Part shown: piece after piece, positions 17,121-23,859 of the stretch
How positions within the stretch are numbered: position 1 is the stretch's first letter
How the letters are laid out: the number at the start of each line of letters is the position of its first letter
Source: Roseiarcus sp963794155
GTDB lineage: Bacteria > Pseudomonadota > Alphaproteobacteria > Rhizobiales > Beijerinckiaceae
Length of the DNA stretch: 64,000 bases
Direction of reading: 5' to 3'
Assembly (NCBI GenBank): GCA_963794155.1
Contig: CAWCCX010000018.1
Span: 62,001-126,000 of the forward strand
The notes under the pieces: model-generated
What the model was told of the DNA's origin: nothing
What the model saw: only the letters and a program-made list of their open reading frames with translations
The model's database searches: none
Translations under genes and position numbers: made by a program

Positions 17121-17151
17121 CTGCGAAAAACCGGCTCCCACCTTTTCGCAG
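17121..17151. terminator. Inverted repeat between convergent genes
   Basis: A perfect 9-bp inverted repeat (ctgcgaaaa at 17121-17129, ttttcgcag at 17143-17151) encloses ccggctcccacc-type loop sequence. It sits between convergent ends of the membrane protein gene and argC, so it may terminate in both directions. The motif cgaaaa-ccgg-tcccac-ttttcg is, from memory, a frequently dispersed intergenic element in Hyphomicrobiales. Confidence 0.45.
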
Positions 17152-17156
17152 CGCGC

Positions 17157-18071
17157 TCAGCGCCCAAGCATCAGCATCAGATTCTGAAGCGCCGCGCCCG
17201 AGGCGCCTTTGCCCAGGTTATCGAATTTGGCGATGAGCAGCGCCTGGCGCCGGCTCTCGTTGGCGAAGACGTGGATCTCGATGTCGTTAGTGCCGTTGAG
17301 GGATTCGGGCTCGATGCGATGAGCCTCATCGCTCTCCATGACCTGGAAATGCTTGTGACCGCGATAGTGCTTCTTGAACACATGGCCGAGGTCGGCGGCC
17401 TTCGGCTTGCCCGGCAGCGCGTCGAGATGCAACGGCACGGCGACCAGCATCCCCTGGCGGAAATTGCCGACCGAAGGGGCAAAAAGCGGTCGCGCGGACA
17501 AGCCCGAATAGAGCTGGATCTCGGGCATGTGCTTGTGCTCGAGCGTAAGCCCGTAGAGCTCGAACGCCGGCGCGCGGCCGCTCTCGTAGGCCTCGATCAT
17601 CGACTTGCCGCCGCCCGAATAGCCGCTGACCGAGCCGATCGACACGGGCGCGTCCCGGGCGATGAGGCCAGCGTCGGCAAGCGGGCGGATCAGCGCAATT
17701 GCGCCGGTCGCGTGGCAGCCGGGATTGCTGACTTTTTTGGCGGAAGCGATCGCGTCCGCTTGGCCGACGGCGAGCTCGGGAAAGCCATAAGTCCACCCCG
17801 GCGCGACCCGGTGGGCGGACGAGGCGTCGATCACTCGCGGGGCTTGGGCCCCCATCGCGTCGATGAGACGCGCCGCCTCTTTCGCCGCCTCATCCGGCAG
17901 GCAAAGGATGACGAGATCGACCTCGCCGTAGAGCTTCTGCTTGGCGGCCGGTTCCTTGCGCGCCTCGGGCGGCAGGCTGACGAGCTCGATCCCGGGAACC
18001 CCCGCGAGCTTGTCCCTGATCTGCAGGCCCGTGGTGCCCGCTTCGCCGTCGATGAAGATTTTCGCCGCCAT
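17157..18071 (-). CDS. argC: N-acetyl-gamma-glutamyl-phosphate reductase
   Basis: ArgC makes N-acetylglutamate semialdehyde with NADPH, the third step of arginine synthesis. This is the shorter type-2 form, 304 residues, starting MAAKIFIDGEAGTTGLQIRDKL with the cofactor motif GEAGTTG. The catalytic cysteine is in SNPGCHATG near residue 119, and the His in LEHKHMPEIQ. The neighbourhood argC-rpsI-rplM on one strand is standard in alphaproteobacteria. A secreted hypothetical gene is inserted between argC and rpsI. The ATG start at 18071 is unambiguous. Confidence 0.96.
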   Translation of the reverse strand: MAAKIFIDGEAGTTGLQIRDKLAGVPGIELVSLPPEARKEPAAKQKLYGEVDLVILCLPDEAAKEAARLIDAMGAQAPRVIDASSAHRVAPGWTYGFPELAVGQADAIASAKKVSNPGCHATGAIALIRPLADAGLIARDAPVSIGSVSGYSGGGKSMIEAYESGRAPAFELYGLTLEHKHMPEIQLYSGLSARPLFAPSVGNFRQGMLVAVPLHLDALPGKPKAADLGHVFKKHYRGHKHFQVMESDEAHRIEPESLNGTNDIEIHVFANESRRQALLIAKFDNLGKGASGAALQNLMLMLGR

Positions 18072-18245
18072 GATCGCCTCTGCCTAAGTCCGAAACCCCG
18101 AAGTCCCGTCGCGCGAGCGCGCGAACGCAACGCGCGCTCGCGTCAGCGTCGTCGGGGTCGGATGGGCGAAACGGCGATCATGGCGCGCGTCATCGTACAA
18201 AACGCCGTCGCGGTCAAGACGGAGGGGCGCGGCGTGCGCACGCGC

Positions 18246-18740
18246 TTAAGGCGCGATGGTGGCGTTGAACGTCACTGCGGGTTCGCTCGTCTTGCCGTTC
18301 GCCGGGTCGGAGAAGAAGGCGTAGTAGCCCGGCTTGGCGAAATGGGCGCCGTAGAAGGGATTGGCGAAGGTCCCGTCGGCGAGCGCGTAGCCGAAGCCGT
18401 GCATGGTGAGCCGCGGAGCCTCGGTCCTGACGAGGTTGTCGACCGGGTAGCCGTCGTTGCCCGGGATCGAGGTCCCTGGCGGCTCAAGGCCGGTGATCGC
18501 GACGCCATTGGCCTCGCCGGTCATGCCCGTGATCTCGTAGTAGCCGTCAGCGTTGGGTGCGTCCTTGGCGGTAAAAGTTCCCGACGCGGCGACCCCCTCC
18601 CCCTGATAGCTCCACTTCCACGTCGAGGCCTGAGCGCCGCCGGCGGCCAGCGCGACGCAAATGGCCAGCGAGAATGCGAGCTTTACCAGCGTCCCCTCCT
18701 CGCGGCGTTCCTTCGAGGCCCGCCGACGAGACGCGGCCAA
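18246..18740 (-). CDS. Secreted hypothetical protein
   Basis: The protein has a signal peptide (KLAFSLAICVALAAGGAQAS) and a mature part of about 125 residues, including TWKWSYQGEGVAASGTFTA, YYEITGMTGEANGVAI and NFA-type aromatic strands (GYYAFFSDP). It resembles short secreted proteins of unknown function shared by cyanobacteria and proteobacteria. The start is unclear. TTG 18740 gives a long basic N-region, while a strong SD (GAGGAGGGG) lies just before a CTG at 18689 and VKLAFS. It interrupts the usual argC-rpsI spacing. The role is unknown; it is probably periplasmic. Confidence 0.6.
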   Translation of the reverse strand: MAASRRRASKERREEGTLVKLAFSLAICVALAAGGAQASTWKWSYQGEGVAASGTFTAKDAPNADGYYEITGMTGEANGVAITGLEPPGTSIPGNDGYPVDNLVRTEAPRLTMHGFGYALADGTFANPFYGAHFAKPGYYAFFSDPANGKTSEPAVTFNATIAP

Positions 18741-18761
18741 TAGCCGGATACCGATCGGCGA

Positions 18762-19244
18762 TCAGCGCTTCGAGAACTGGAAGCTCGCGCGCGCCTTGCG
18801 GTGGCCGTACTTCTTGCGCTCGACGACGCGCGAATCGCGGGTGAGGAACCCTTCCTTCTTCAAGGCCGGCCGCAGCTCCGGCTCGAAAAACGTCAGCGCC
18901 TTGGCGAGGCCGTGACGGACCGCCCCGGCCTGGCCCGAAAGGCCGCCGCCGCTGACGGTCACGGTCAGGTCGTACTGGGTGATGCGGTTCACGACAACCA
19001 GCGGCTGACTCAGGATCATGCGCAGCACGGGACGGGCGAAATATTGGTGGAGCGGCTTGCCGTTGACCGTCGCCAGACCCCTGCCCGGCTTGATCCAGAC
19101 CCGCGCCACCGCGTTCTTGCGCTTGCCGGTCGCGTAGGCGCGTCCCTGCTTGTCGAGCTTCTGAACGTGCACGGGCGCTTCCGCAGGCGCCGGGTCGGCG
19201 GGCGAGCCTTTGAGGTCGGCGAGCGAAGAAAGGATCTCAGCCAT
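18762..19244 (-). CDS. rpsI: 30S ribosomal protein uS9
   Basis: This uS9 of 160 residues has the core GRAYATGKRKNAVARVWIKPG, GGGLSGQAGAVRHGLAKAL and the C-terminal RKKYGHRKARASFQFSKR, whose tail contacts P-site tRNA. ATG 19244 (MAEILSSLADLKG) is chosen over an open frame to 19316. An N-terminal extension of about 30 residues is usual in alphaproteobacteria. The start overlaps the rplM stop by eight bases, showing translational coupling. Confidence 0.97.
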   Translation of the reverse strand: MAEILSSLADLKGSPADPAPAEAPVHVQKLDKQGRAYATGKRKNAVARVWIKPGRGLATVNGKPLHQYFARPVLRMILSQPLVVVNRITQYDLTVTVSGGGLSGQAGAVRHGLAKALTFFEPELRPALKKEGFLTRDSRVVERKKYGHRKARASFQFSKR

Positions 19245-19719
19245 GAATTTCAGCGCTCCGGCTGTTCTTGGGGTTGAGCTTGGCGACGTCGAGCACGGTC
19301 GGCGACTGCGCCGCATGCGGGTGGTCGGGACCTTTGTAGACGCGCAGGTTGCCGAGCTGCTTTCGGCCGAGCGGCCCGCGCGGCAGCATGCGCTCGACGG
19401 CCTTTTCGACGATGCGCTCGGGAAACTTGCCCTCGAGGATCGACTTGGCCGAGCGCTCCTTGATGCCGCCGATATAGCCCGAATAATGGTAATAGACCTT
19501 GTGGTCGCGCTTCCGGCCGGTGAACACCACCTTCTCGGCGTTGACGACGATCACGTTGTCGCCGTCGTCGACATGGGGGGTGAAGCTCGCCTTGTGCTTG
19601 CCGCGCAGCCGCACGGCGACGATCGAAGCCAGCCGCCCGACGACGAGGCCCTTGGCGTCGATGAGAAGCCATTTCTTCTCGACCTCGGCGGTCTTGGTCG
19701 AATGAGTCTTGCCGAACAT
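19237..19719 (-). CDS. rplM: 50S ribosomal protein uL13
   Basis: This 160-residue uL13 begins MFGKTHSTKTAEVEKKWLLI and contains DAKGLVVGRLASIVAVRLRGK, DNVIVVNAEKVVFTGRK and KSILEGKFPERIVEKAVERM-type helices with LPRGPLGRKQLGNLRVY. It binds 23S rRNA early in 50S assembly. ATG 19719 is the only good start. It leads a two-gene operon with rpsI, and the 112 bases upstream to the thioesterase gene probably hold its promoter. Confidence 0.97.
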   Translation of the reverse strand: MFGKTHSTKTAEVEKKWLLIDAKGLVVGRLASIVAVRLRGKHKASFTPHVDDGDNVIVVNAEKVVFTGRKRDHKVYYHYSGYIGGIKERSAKSILEGKFPERIVEKAVERMLPRGPLGRKQLGNLRVYKGPDHPHAAQSPTVLDVAKLNPKNSRSAEIHG

Positions 19720-19831
19720 GATCTAAGTCCGCTCTCAATGAGGTGGCGGGCTTCTAGCGGCGCCAATTGCGAAATGTCAACGCCTGGGCGCTGGAATCGT
19801 CACGAAAACTGCCGATTTCAGGTGAGCGGTA

Positions 19832-20308
19832 TTATGATACCACACCCTCGCCGCGCGCCGGGATCGAATAGGTTCCGGTCGCATGGGCGACCATGTCGCT
19901 CTTGCCGACCGAATAGAGCGCCACCTCGCCGACCGCGAGCCGGCTGCCGAGCTTGATCAGCTTGGCCTTGCCGATGAGGTCGGCCGGCGCGGGCCTGCGG
20001 AGGAAATTGATCGAAACGTTGGTGGTCACCGCATGCCCGACCCGCCCGAGCTCGCCCAGGATCGCGACATAGAGCGCGACGTCGCAGAGCGCGAACATGG
20101 CCGGGCCGGCGATCGTCCCGCCGTATCTGAGGTGTCTGGGATGATGGACGAGGCGCAGCGTCGCCGCCATCGGCGCGAGCTCCTCGATCCGAAGGTCCTC
20201 GCTCTTCCAGACCTCCGGGAAGATCTCGATGAGATAGGCGCGCAATTCTTCGATCGTGAACGGACGCGGCTTTGCGTGGGTCATCAAGGATGCAACTAGC
20301 AAATTCAT
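19832..20308 (-). CDS. PaaI-like hotdog-fold thioesterase
   Basis: This 158-residue single hotdog-domain protein shows the family pattern RYGGTIAGPAMFALCDVALYVAI, in which GGTIAGPAMFALCD carries the long central helix and its acidic residue. Strands VTTNVSINFLRRPAPADLIG and VGEVALYSVGKSDMVAHATGTYSIP follow. Such enzymes hydrolyse acyl-CoA thioesters. An internal ATG at 20284 (MTHAKPRPFTIEE) is an equally likely start. The 550 bases beyond it to the cinA gene contain no gene that I can support. Confidence 0.85.
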   Translation of the reverse strand: MNLLVASLMTHAKPRPFTIEELRAYLIEIFPEVWKSEDLRIEELAPMAATLRLVHHPRHLRYGGTIAGPAMFALCDVALYVAILGELGRVGHAVTTNVSINFLRRPAPADLIGKAKLIKLGSRLAVGEVALYSVGKSDMVAHATGTYSIPARGEGVVS

Positions 20309-20858
20309 GCCTCCGCCTCCACTCGCGCTCGTCCGCGCGGGCCGTCGGTCCGGCGAAGCAACCGGGTTTGTTCGCCGCTCCGGGTCGAGCGTTCAGGCTC
20401 ATCCAAGCCAAGGCCAATTCAAAGCGGCGACGCCGCGACACGATCCGCATCCGCTAAGCGCACACATGAGCATTCCTGACAAATCTGTTGAAATAATGTT
20501 GTTTTTCCTGCAGGGATCTCGGCGATGCGAGTCCGCGAAGCCCGGCAACGACGGTCGACAGAATTAGCCCCGCGCAAGGGGGGCCAAGCGCGGGGCCGGT
20601 CGCGTGCGGTTAGCCTTGCAGCAATATGACTGGAGGCTCGCGACTTCCGTTACGTTGCCGCTGTCATCGCCGCGCGGCAATTTCACAAATATGCGGAGCC
20701 AGGCCGTCTTTGATCGGGCGCAGATATCTCTCGCGCCGGCGAAGAATCGAGGGAGCGCCTCGATCGAATGGGCGCTGCCGGGGAGCCTTCGCGTAGCGGA
20801 GAAAACACTGTAGCCTCGGCCTGCAATCCCTCGATCACAATCCCCATCTTCCCGCCCC

Positions 20859-21371
20859 ATGTTCCCGCCCGACCTACTCGTCCGCGCCGCCGAGCTCATC
20901 GTCCGCTATCGCGCCGCCGGGCTGATGGTCGCGACGGCTGAATCGTGCACCGGCGGGCTCATCGCCGGGCTTCTCACCGAGATTCCCGGCTCGTCGAACG
21001 TGCTCGAGCGCGGCTTCGTCGTCTATTCCAACGCCGCCAAGCAGGAACTTCTTGGGGTTTCGGCCGCAACGCTGGCGAGGCGCGGCGCGGTCAGTGAGCA
21101 GACCGCGATGGCAATGGCGGAAGGGGCGCTGGCGAAATCGCGGGCCGATGTCGCGGTGAGCGTCACCGGCATCGCCGGCCCGGACGGAGGGACGGCGGCA
21201 AAGCCGGTCGGCCTCGTCCATTTCGCTTGCGCCCGGCGCGGCGCTCCCATGGTCGTGCGCGAAGAGCGGTTCGGCGACATCGGCCGCGACGCGGTGCGGC
21301 TCGCCTCGGTCGCGGTCGGGCTCGATCTGCTCGAGGCGGCGGCTGAGCGACATCCTGCGGCCTCGGCGTGA
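20859..21371 (+). CDS. CinA C-terminal family / nicotinamide-nucleotide amidohydrolase
   Basis: This 170-residue protein corresponds to the stand-alone C-terminal domain of CinA (PncC/YgaD). It has the conserved TAESCTGGLIAGLLTEIPGSS motif with the catalytic serine and cysteine-adjacent residues, RGFVVYSNAAKQELLGV, and SVTGIAGPDGGTAAKPVG. The enzyme deamidates nicotinamide mononucleotide to nicotinate mononucleotide in NAD salvage. The length is normal. The start ATG 20859 has the expected MFPPDLLVRA beginning. In relatives this gene lies near ratA, ispDF or secG, as here. Confidence 0.93.
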   Translation: MFPPDLLVRAAELIVRYRAAGLMVATAESCTGGLIAGLLTEIPGSSNVLERGFVVYSNAAKQELLGVSAATLARRGAVSEQTAMAMAEGALAKSRADVAVSVTGIAGPDGGTAAKPVGLVHFACARRGAPMVVREERFGDIGRDAVRLASVAVGLDLLEAAAERHPAASA

Positions 21372-21505
21372 GGCGTCTCCGGCCCCAATCGAACGGGAGG
21401 CGGCGCGCCGGCCGGTGGAGAAAAGTTGATCTCGTGGGATCGGAACGAGCGCGTGCGCCGGCCGTTGCATTGGCGCTGGGCGGTCAATCTTGGAGACGAA
21501 CAGCC

Positions 21506-21895
21506 ATGAATGCTCTCGGCCCAACCCTCTGCGCGATTCTGCTAACTTGCGGTGTAGCCGGTTCTGCAGCGGCGGCGACGAACACGGCTCCGGCCGGATC
21601 AGCCGGCGGCGAGAACACCGCGCCTACCCCGCAAGCCCCCACTCATATCAGCGAGAGGCTCCGCAACGACCTGACCAAGGCCGGATTCACCGACATCACC
21701 ATCATGCCCTCGTCGTTCCTGGTCCGGGCCAAGGATTCACAGGGCAATCCGGTGATGATGGTTATCAATCCGGATTCCTTCACGGAAGTCACTCAACAAT
21801 CTGAACCGCCGGTCTCGGGCGCGATCAAGGGCGAACCGAACAGTCCGATCCCCACCCCGCCGCCGAAGCCCGCGACCCCTCCGGCGAAGCCCTGA
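21506..21895 (+). CDS. Secreted hypothetical protein with Pro-rich tail
   Basis: From ATG 21506, 129 residues start with a signal peptide (GPTLCAILLTCGVAGSAAAA). A small domain follows: HISERLRNDLTKAGFTDITIMPSSFLVRAKDSQGNPVMMVINPDSF. This SERLRxDLxKAGFTDIxIMPSSFLVRAKDxxGNPVxM pattern is frequent in short exported proteins of Hyphomicrobiales. The end is Pro/Ala-rich (PTPPPKPATPPAKP), as in cell-envelope linkers. The upstream open frame to 21368 is ignored because the signal peptide fixes the start. Function is unknown; the protein is probably periplasmic. Confidence 0.78.
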   Translation: MNALGPTLCAILLTCGVAGSAAAATNTAPAGSAGGENTAPTPQAPTHISERLRNDLTKAGFTDITIMPSSFLVRAKDSQGNPVMMVINPDSFTEVTQQSEPPVSGAIKGEPNSPIPTPPPKPATPPAKP

Positions 21896-21950
21896 GCCGG
21901 CGCCGAGGCGCGTCGGCCCCCGACGCGCCTCGTCCGGCGAAAGTCCCCTA

Positions 21951-22406
21951 TCAGGACCCGTAGACCTTGTCGGCGCGCGCTTCGAACGCGCGAGCGAACT
22001 TGCGAAAGGCGACGTCGAACATCGAGCCCATCAGCGCCCCGAGGGTGCGGCTCTTGAACTCGTAGTCAATGAAGAACCCGATGCGGGAGCCCTCGCCCTC
22101 GTCGTCGTCCCTGAAGGTCCAGATGTTTTCGAGATGGCTGAACGGCCCGTCGATATATTCGACGGCGACCTTGAGACGCGGCTTATCGAGCATGACGCGG
22201 CTGGTGAAGGTCTCGCGAATGAGTTTGTATCCGACCGTCATGCCGGCAACCAGCGTTTCGCGGCCGTCCGCCTCCAACCTGCGGCTGCGCACCCTTAAGC
22301 CCTTGCAGAGGGGAACGAATTCCGGATAACGCTCGACGTCGGCGACGAGATCGAACATCTGCTCGGCCCGGTGGCGGACCCGGCGCTCGTCGCGGAAGGA
22401 GGGCAA
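21951..22406 (-). CDS. RatA/Coq10-like START-domain protein
   Basis: This 151-residue SRPBCC/START fold protein begins MPSFRDERRVRHRAEQMFDLVADVERYPEFVPLC, which matches the RatA/coenzyme Q-binding COQ10 family. KLIRETFTSRVMLDKP, SHLENIWTFRD and FFIDYEFKSRTLGALMGSMF follow in the expected order. In bacteria members are annotated either as RatA-like toxins that inhibit subunit joining or as ubiquinone-binding Coq10 homologues; sequence alone does not decide. It follows secG on the same strand after 36 bases. Confidence 0.9.
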   Translation of the reverse strand: MPSFRDERRVRHRAEQMFDLVADVERYPEFVPLCKGLRVRSRRLEADGRETLVAGMTVGYKLIRETFTSRVMLDKPRLKVAVEYIDGPFSHLENIWTFRDDDEGEGSRIGFFIDYEFKSRTLGALMGSMFDVAFRKFARAFEARADKVYGS

Positions 22407-22442
22407 GGTCGCGGACCTCCAGCACCCGCCTTGGGCCAGGCT

Positions 22443-22853
22443 TCAGGGTTTGGGTTGAGGCGCGGCGGGGGCGGGCGCGGCCGGAGCAGGCGCGGGGGCC
22501 GATGGCGCGCCCGTCTGGCCTTCCATCTGCTTCAGCTGATCGAGAATATTGCCGGGCGAGACCGGAACCGGCGCGGTTTGGCCCGCGGGCGCAGGCGCGC
22601 CGCCCTTCTCGAGGATCGAGTGCGGCGCGCGGCTCCAGCTCGAGAGGATCGACATCAAAAGCGCAGTAGCGAAGAACATCGCCCCCAGGATGGCGGTCGC
22701 GCGAGACAGCGCGTTCGCCTGCCCCCGCCCGGTCATGAAACTGCCGGTTCCCCCGCCCGTCCCGAGCGCGCCGCCCTCCGAACGCTGCAGCAGGACGACG
22801 GCGATCAGCGCAACGACGATCAGGATATGAATGACGATCAGAACCGATTGCAT
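22443..22853 (-). CDS. secG: Preprotein translocase subunit SecG
   Basis: SecG has two transmembrane helices: LIVIHILIVVALIAVVLLQRSEGG at residues 4-27 and AILGAMFFATALLMSILSS at about 55-73, separated by the conserved GGTGSFMTGRGQANALSRATA loop. It associates with SecYE in export. The C-terminal tail is Ala/Pro-rich, as in alphaproteobacteria, giving 136 residues. In relatives tpiA lies directly upstream and pyrG downstream. Here tpiA is 5.5 kb away, behind an inserted ABC operon. Confidence 0.95.
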   Translation of the reverse strand: MQSVLIVIHILIVVALIAVVLLQRSEGGALGTGGGTGSFMTGRGQANALSRATAILGAMFFATALLMSILSSWSRAPHSILEKGGAPAPAGQTAPVPVSPGNILDQLKQMEGQTGAPSAPAPAPAAPAPAAPQPKP

Positions 22854-23045
22854 GGAGGTCTCGAACCGGGGGAGCGGCCGGCCCGGAGGCAGGCGTCCTC
22901 AAAAGATGGCGCGCTCCTATCACGGCGCAAGAGGGGCGTCCATCGGTTCGGATCGCGGGATCGCGGGTAATCGGACGCCACGATGGCCCATCAGAAGGCC
23001 CAAGATGGACTTGGCTACTCGACTGTCACCGCAAATGGCAAAGCG

Positions 23046-23093
23046 TCGGACGCGGCCTTGAGGCTCGCGCCGCTAACCAGGCGCGCCGTCGCT
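23046..23093 (-). pseudogene. tpiA 3'-end relic, left copy
   Basis: Directly after the ABC ATPase stop codon, the minus strand reads gacggcgcg-ct-gt----gcggcgcgagcct-aag and encodes LVSGASLKAASDA. This matches the DGALVGGASLKAADF end of the intact TpiA gene at about 80 percent over 34 bases. It stands where the 3' end of tpiA would have met secG before the ABC operon arrived. The fragment is only about 16 codons. Confidence 0.6.
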
Positions 23094-23094
23094 G

Positions 23095-23859
23095 CTATCG
23101 CGCTGGCTCGGATTCGGCGAGCGTTTCTGGCACGCCGGAGACGATCAATTCGAGCACCTCTTTTTCGGTCGTCTGCGAGATAGCGCGATCGCCCACATTG
23201 CGGCCGCGTTTGAGCACCATCACGCGATCGCCCACTTCGAAAATATCGTTCATCCGGTGAGAGATGATCACTTGCGCGACCTGATGGACCTTCAGTTCCT
23301 CCACCGTCTCGAGCAGCCGCTCGGTCGCCGTCACCGACAGATTGGCGGTCGGCTCGTCGAAAACCACCACCTTTGGCGCAAACGAAATCGCGCGCGCGAT
23401 CGCCACCGATTGCTGGCGCCCGCCAGACAGACTTTCGACCTTCTGGTAGACTGAGTTCACGTCGACCTTGAGCCGGTTGAGGATTTCGCGGGCATCGACA
23501 TGCATGCGCGAGCGGTCGACAAAGATTCCGAACCGCATCGGCCATCGCCCGAGGAAGATATTCTGGCCAACATCGAGATTTCCGCAAAGCGCGAAGTCTT
23601 GATAGATCATCTCGATGCCGCGATCGCGGCTCTCGTGCGGGCTCTTGAAGTGCACGGGCTGTCCGTCGATGGAAATATCACCGGAGTCGCGCTGGTAGGC
23701 GCCGGTGAGTATTTTCATCAGGGTCGACTTGCCGGCCGAATTATCGCCGACTAGGCCGAGCACTTCGCCTGGCATCAAGCGCAGATTGACGTCGATCAGC
23801 GCCTGAACCGGACCGAAGCTCTTGCATATTCCACGCATCGTCACGATCGGTGTCGTCAT
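23095..23859 (-). CDS. Sugar ABC transporter ATPase (single NBD, FrcA/RbsA-like)
   Basis: This 254-residue ATPase has Walker A GDNSAGKST near residue 38, Q-loop IYQDFALCGNLDVGQN, signature LSGGRQQSVAIARAI, Walker B KVVVFDEPTAN and switch His in IISHRMNDIF. It is one nucleotide-binding domain rather than the usual RbsA tandem, as in FrcA-type systems, so it must dimerise. Its start overlaps the permease stop (ATGA), so expression is coupled. With the fused permease and binding protein it forms a carbohydrate importer. The sugar is unknown. Confidence 0.93.
   Translation of the reverse strand: MTTPIVTMRGICKSFGPVQALIDVNLRLMPGEVLGLVGDNSAGKSTLMKILTGAYQRDSGDISIDGQPVHFKSPHESRDRGIEMIYQDFALCGNLDVGQNIFLGRWPMRFGIFVDRSRMHVDAREILNRLKVDVNSVYQKVESLSGGRQQSVAIARAISFAPKVVVFDEPTANLSVTATERLLETVEELKVHQVAQVIISHRMNDIFEVGDRVMVLKRGRNVGDRAISQTTEKEVLELIVSGVPETLAESEPAR

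Noticed and set aside
17271..18743. A 490-residue open frame on the plus strand.
   Set aside because: It is antisense to argC and the secreted protein gene, which have clear family motifs.
20309..20858. Short open frames on both strands between the thioesterase and cinA genes.
   Set aside because: They overlap each other, have no good ribosome sites and no recognisable motif. I see no supportable gene in these 550 bases.
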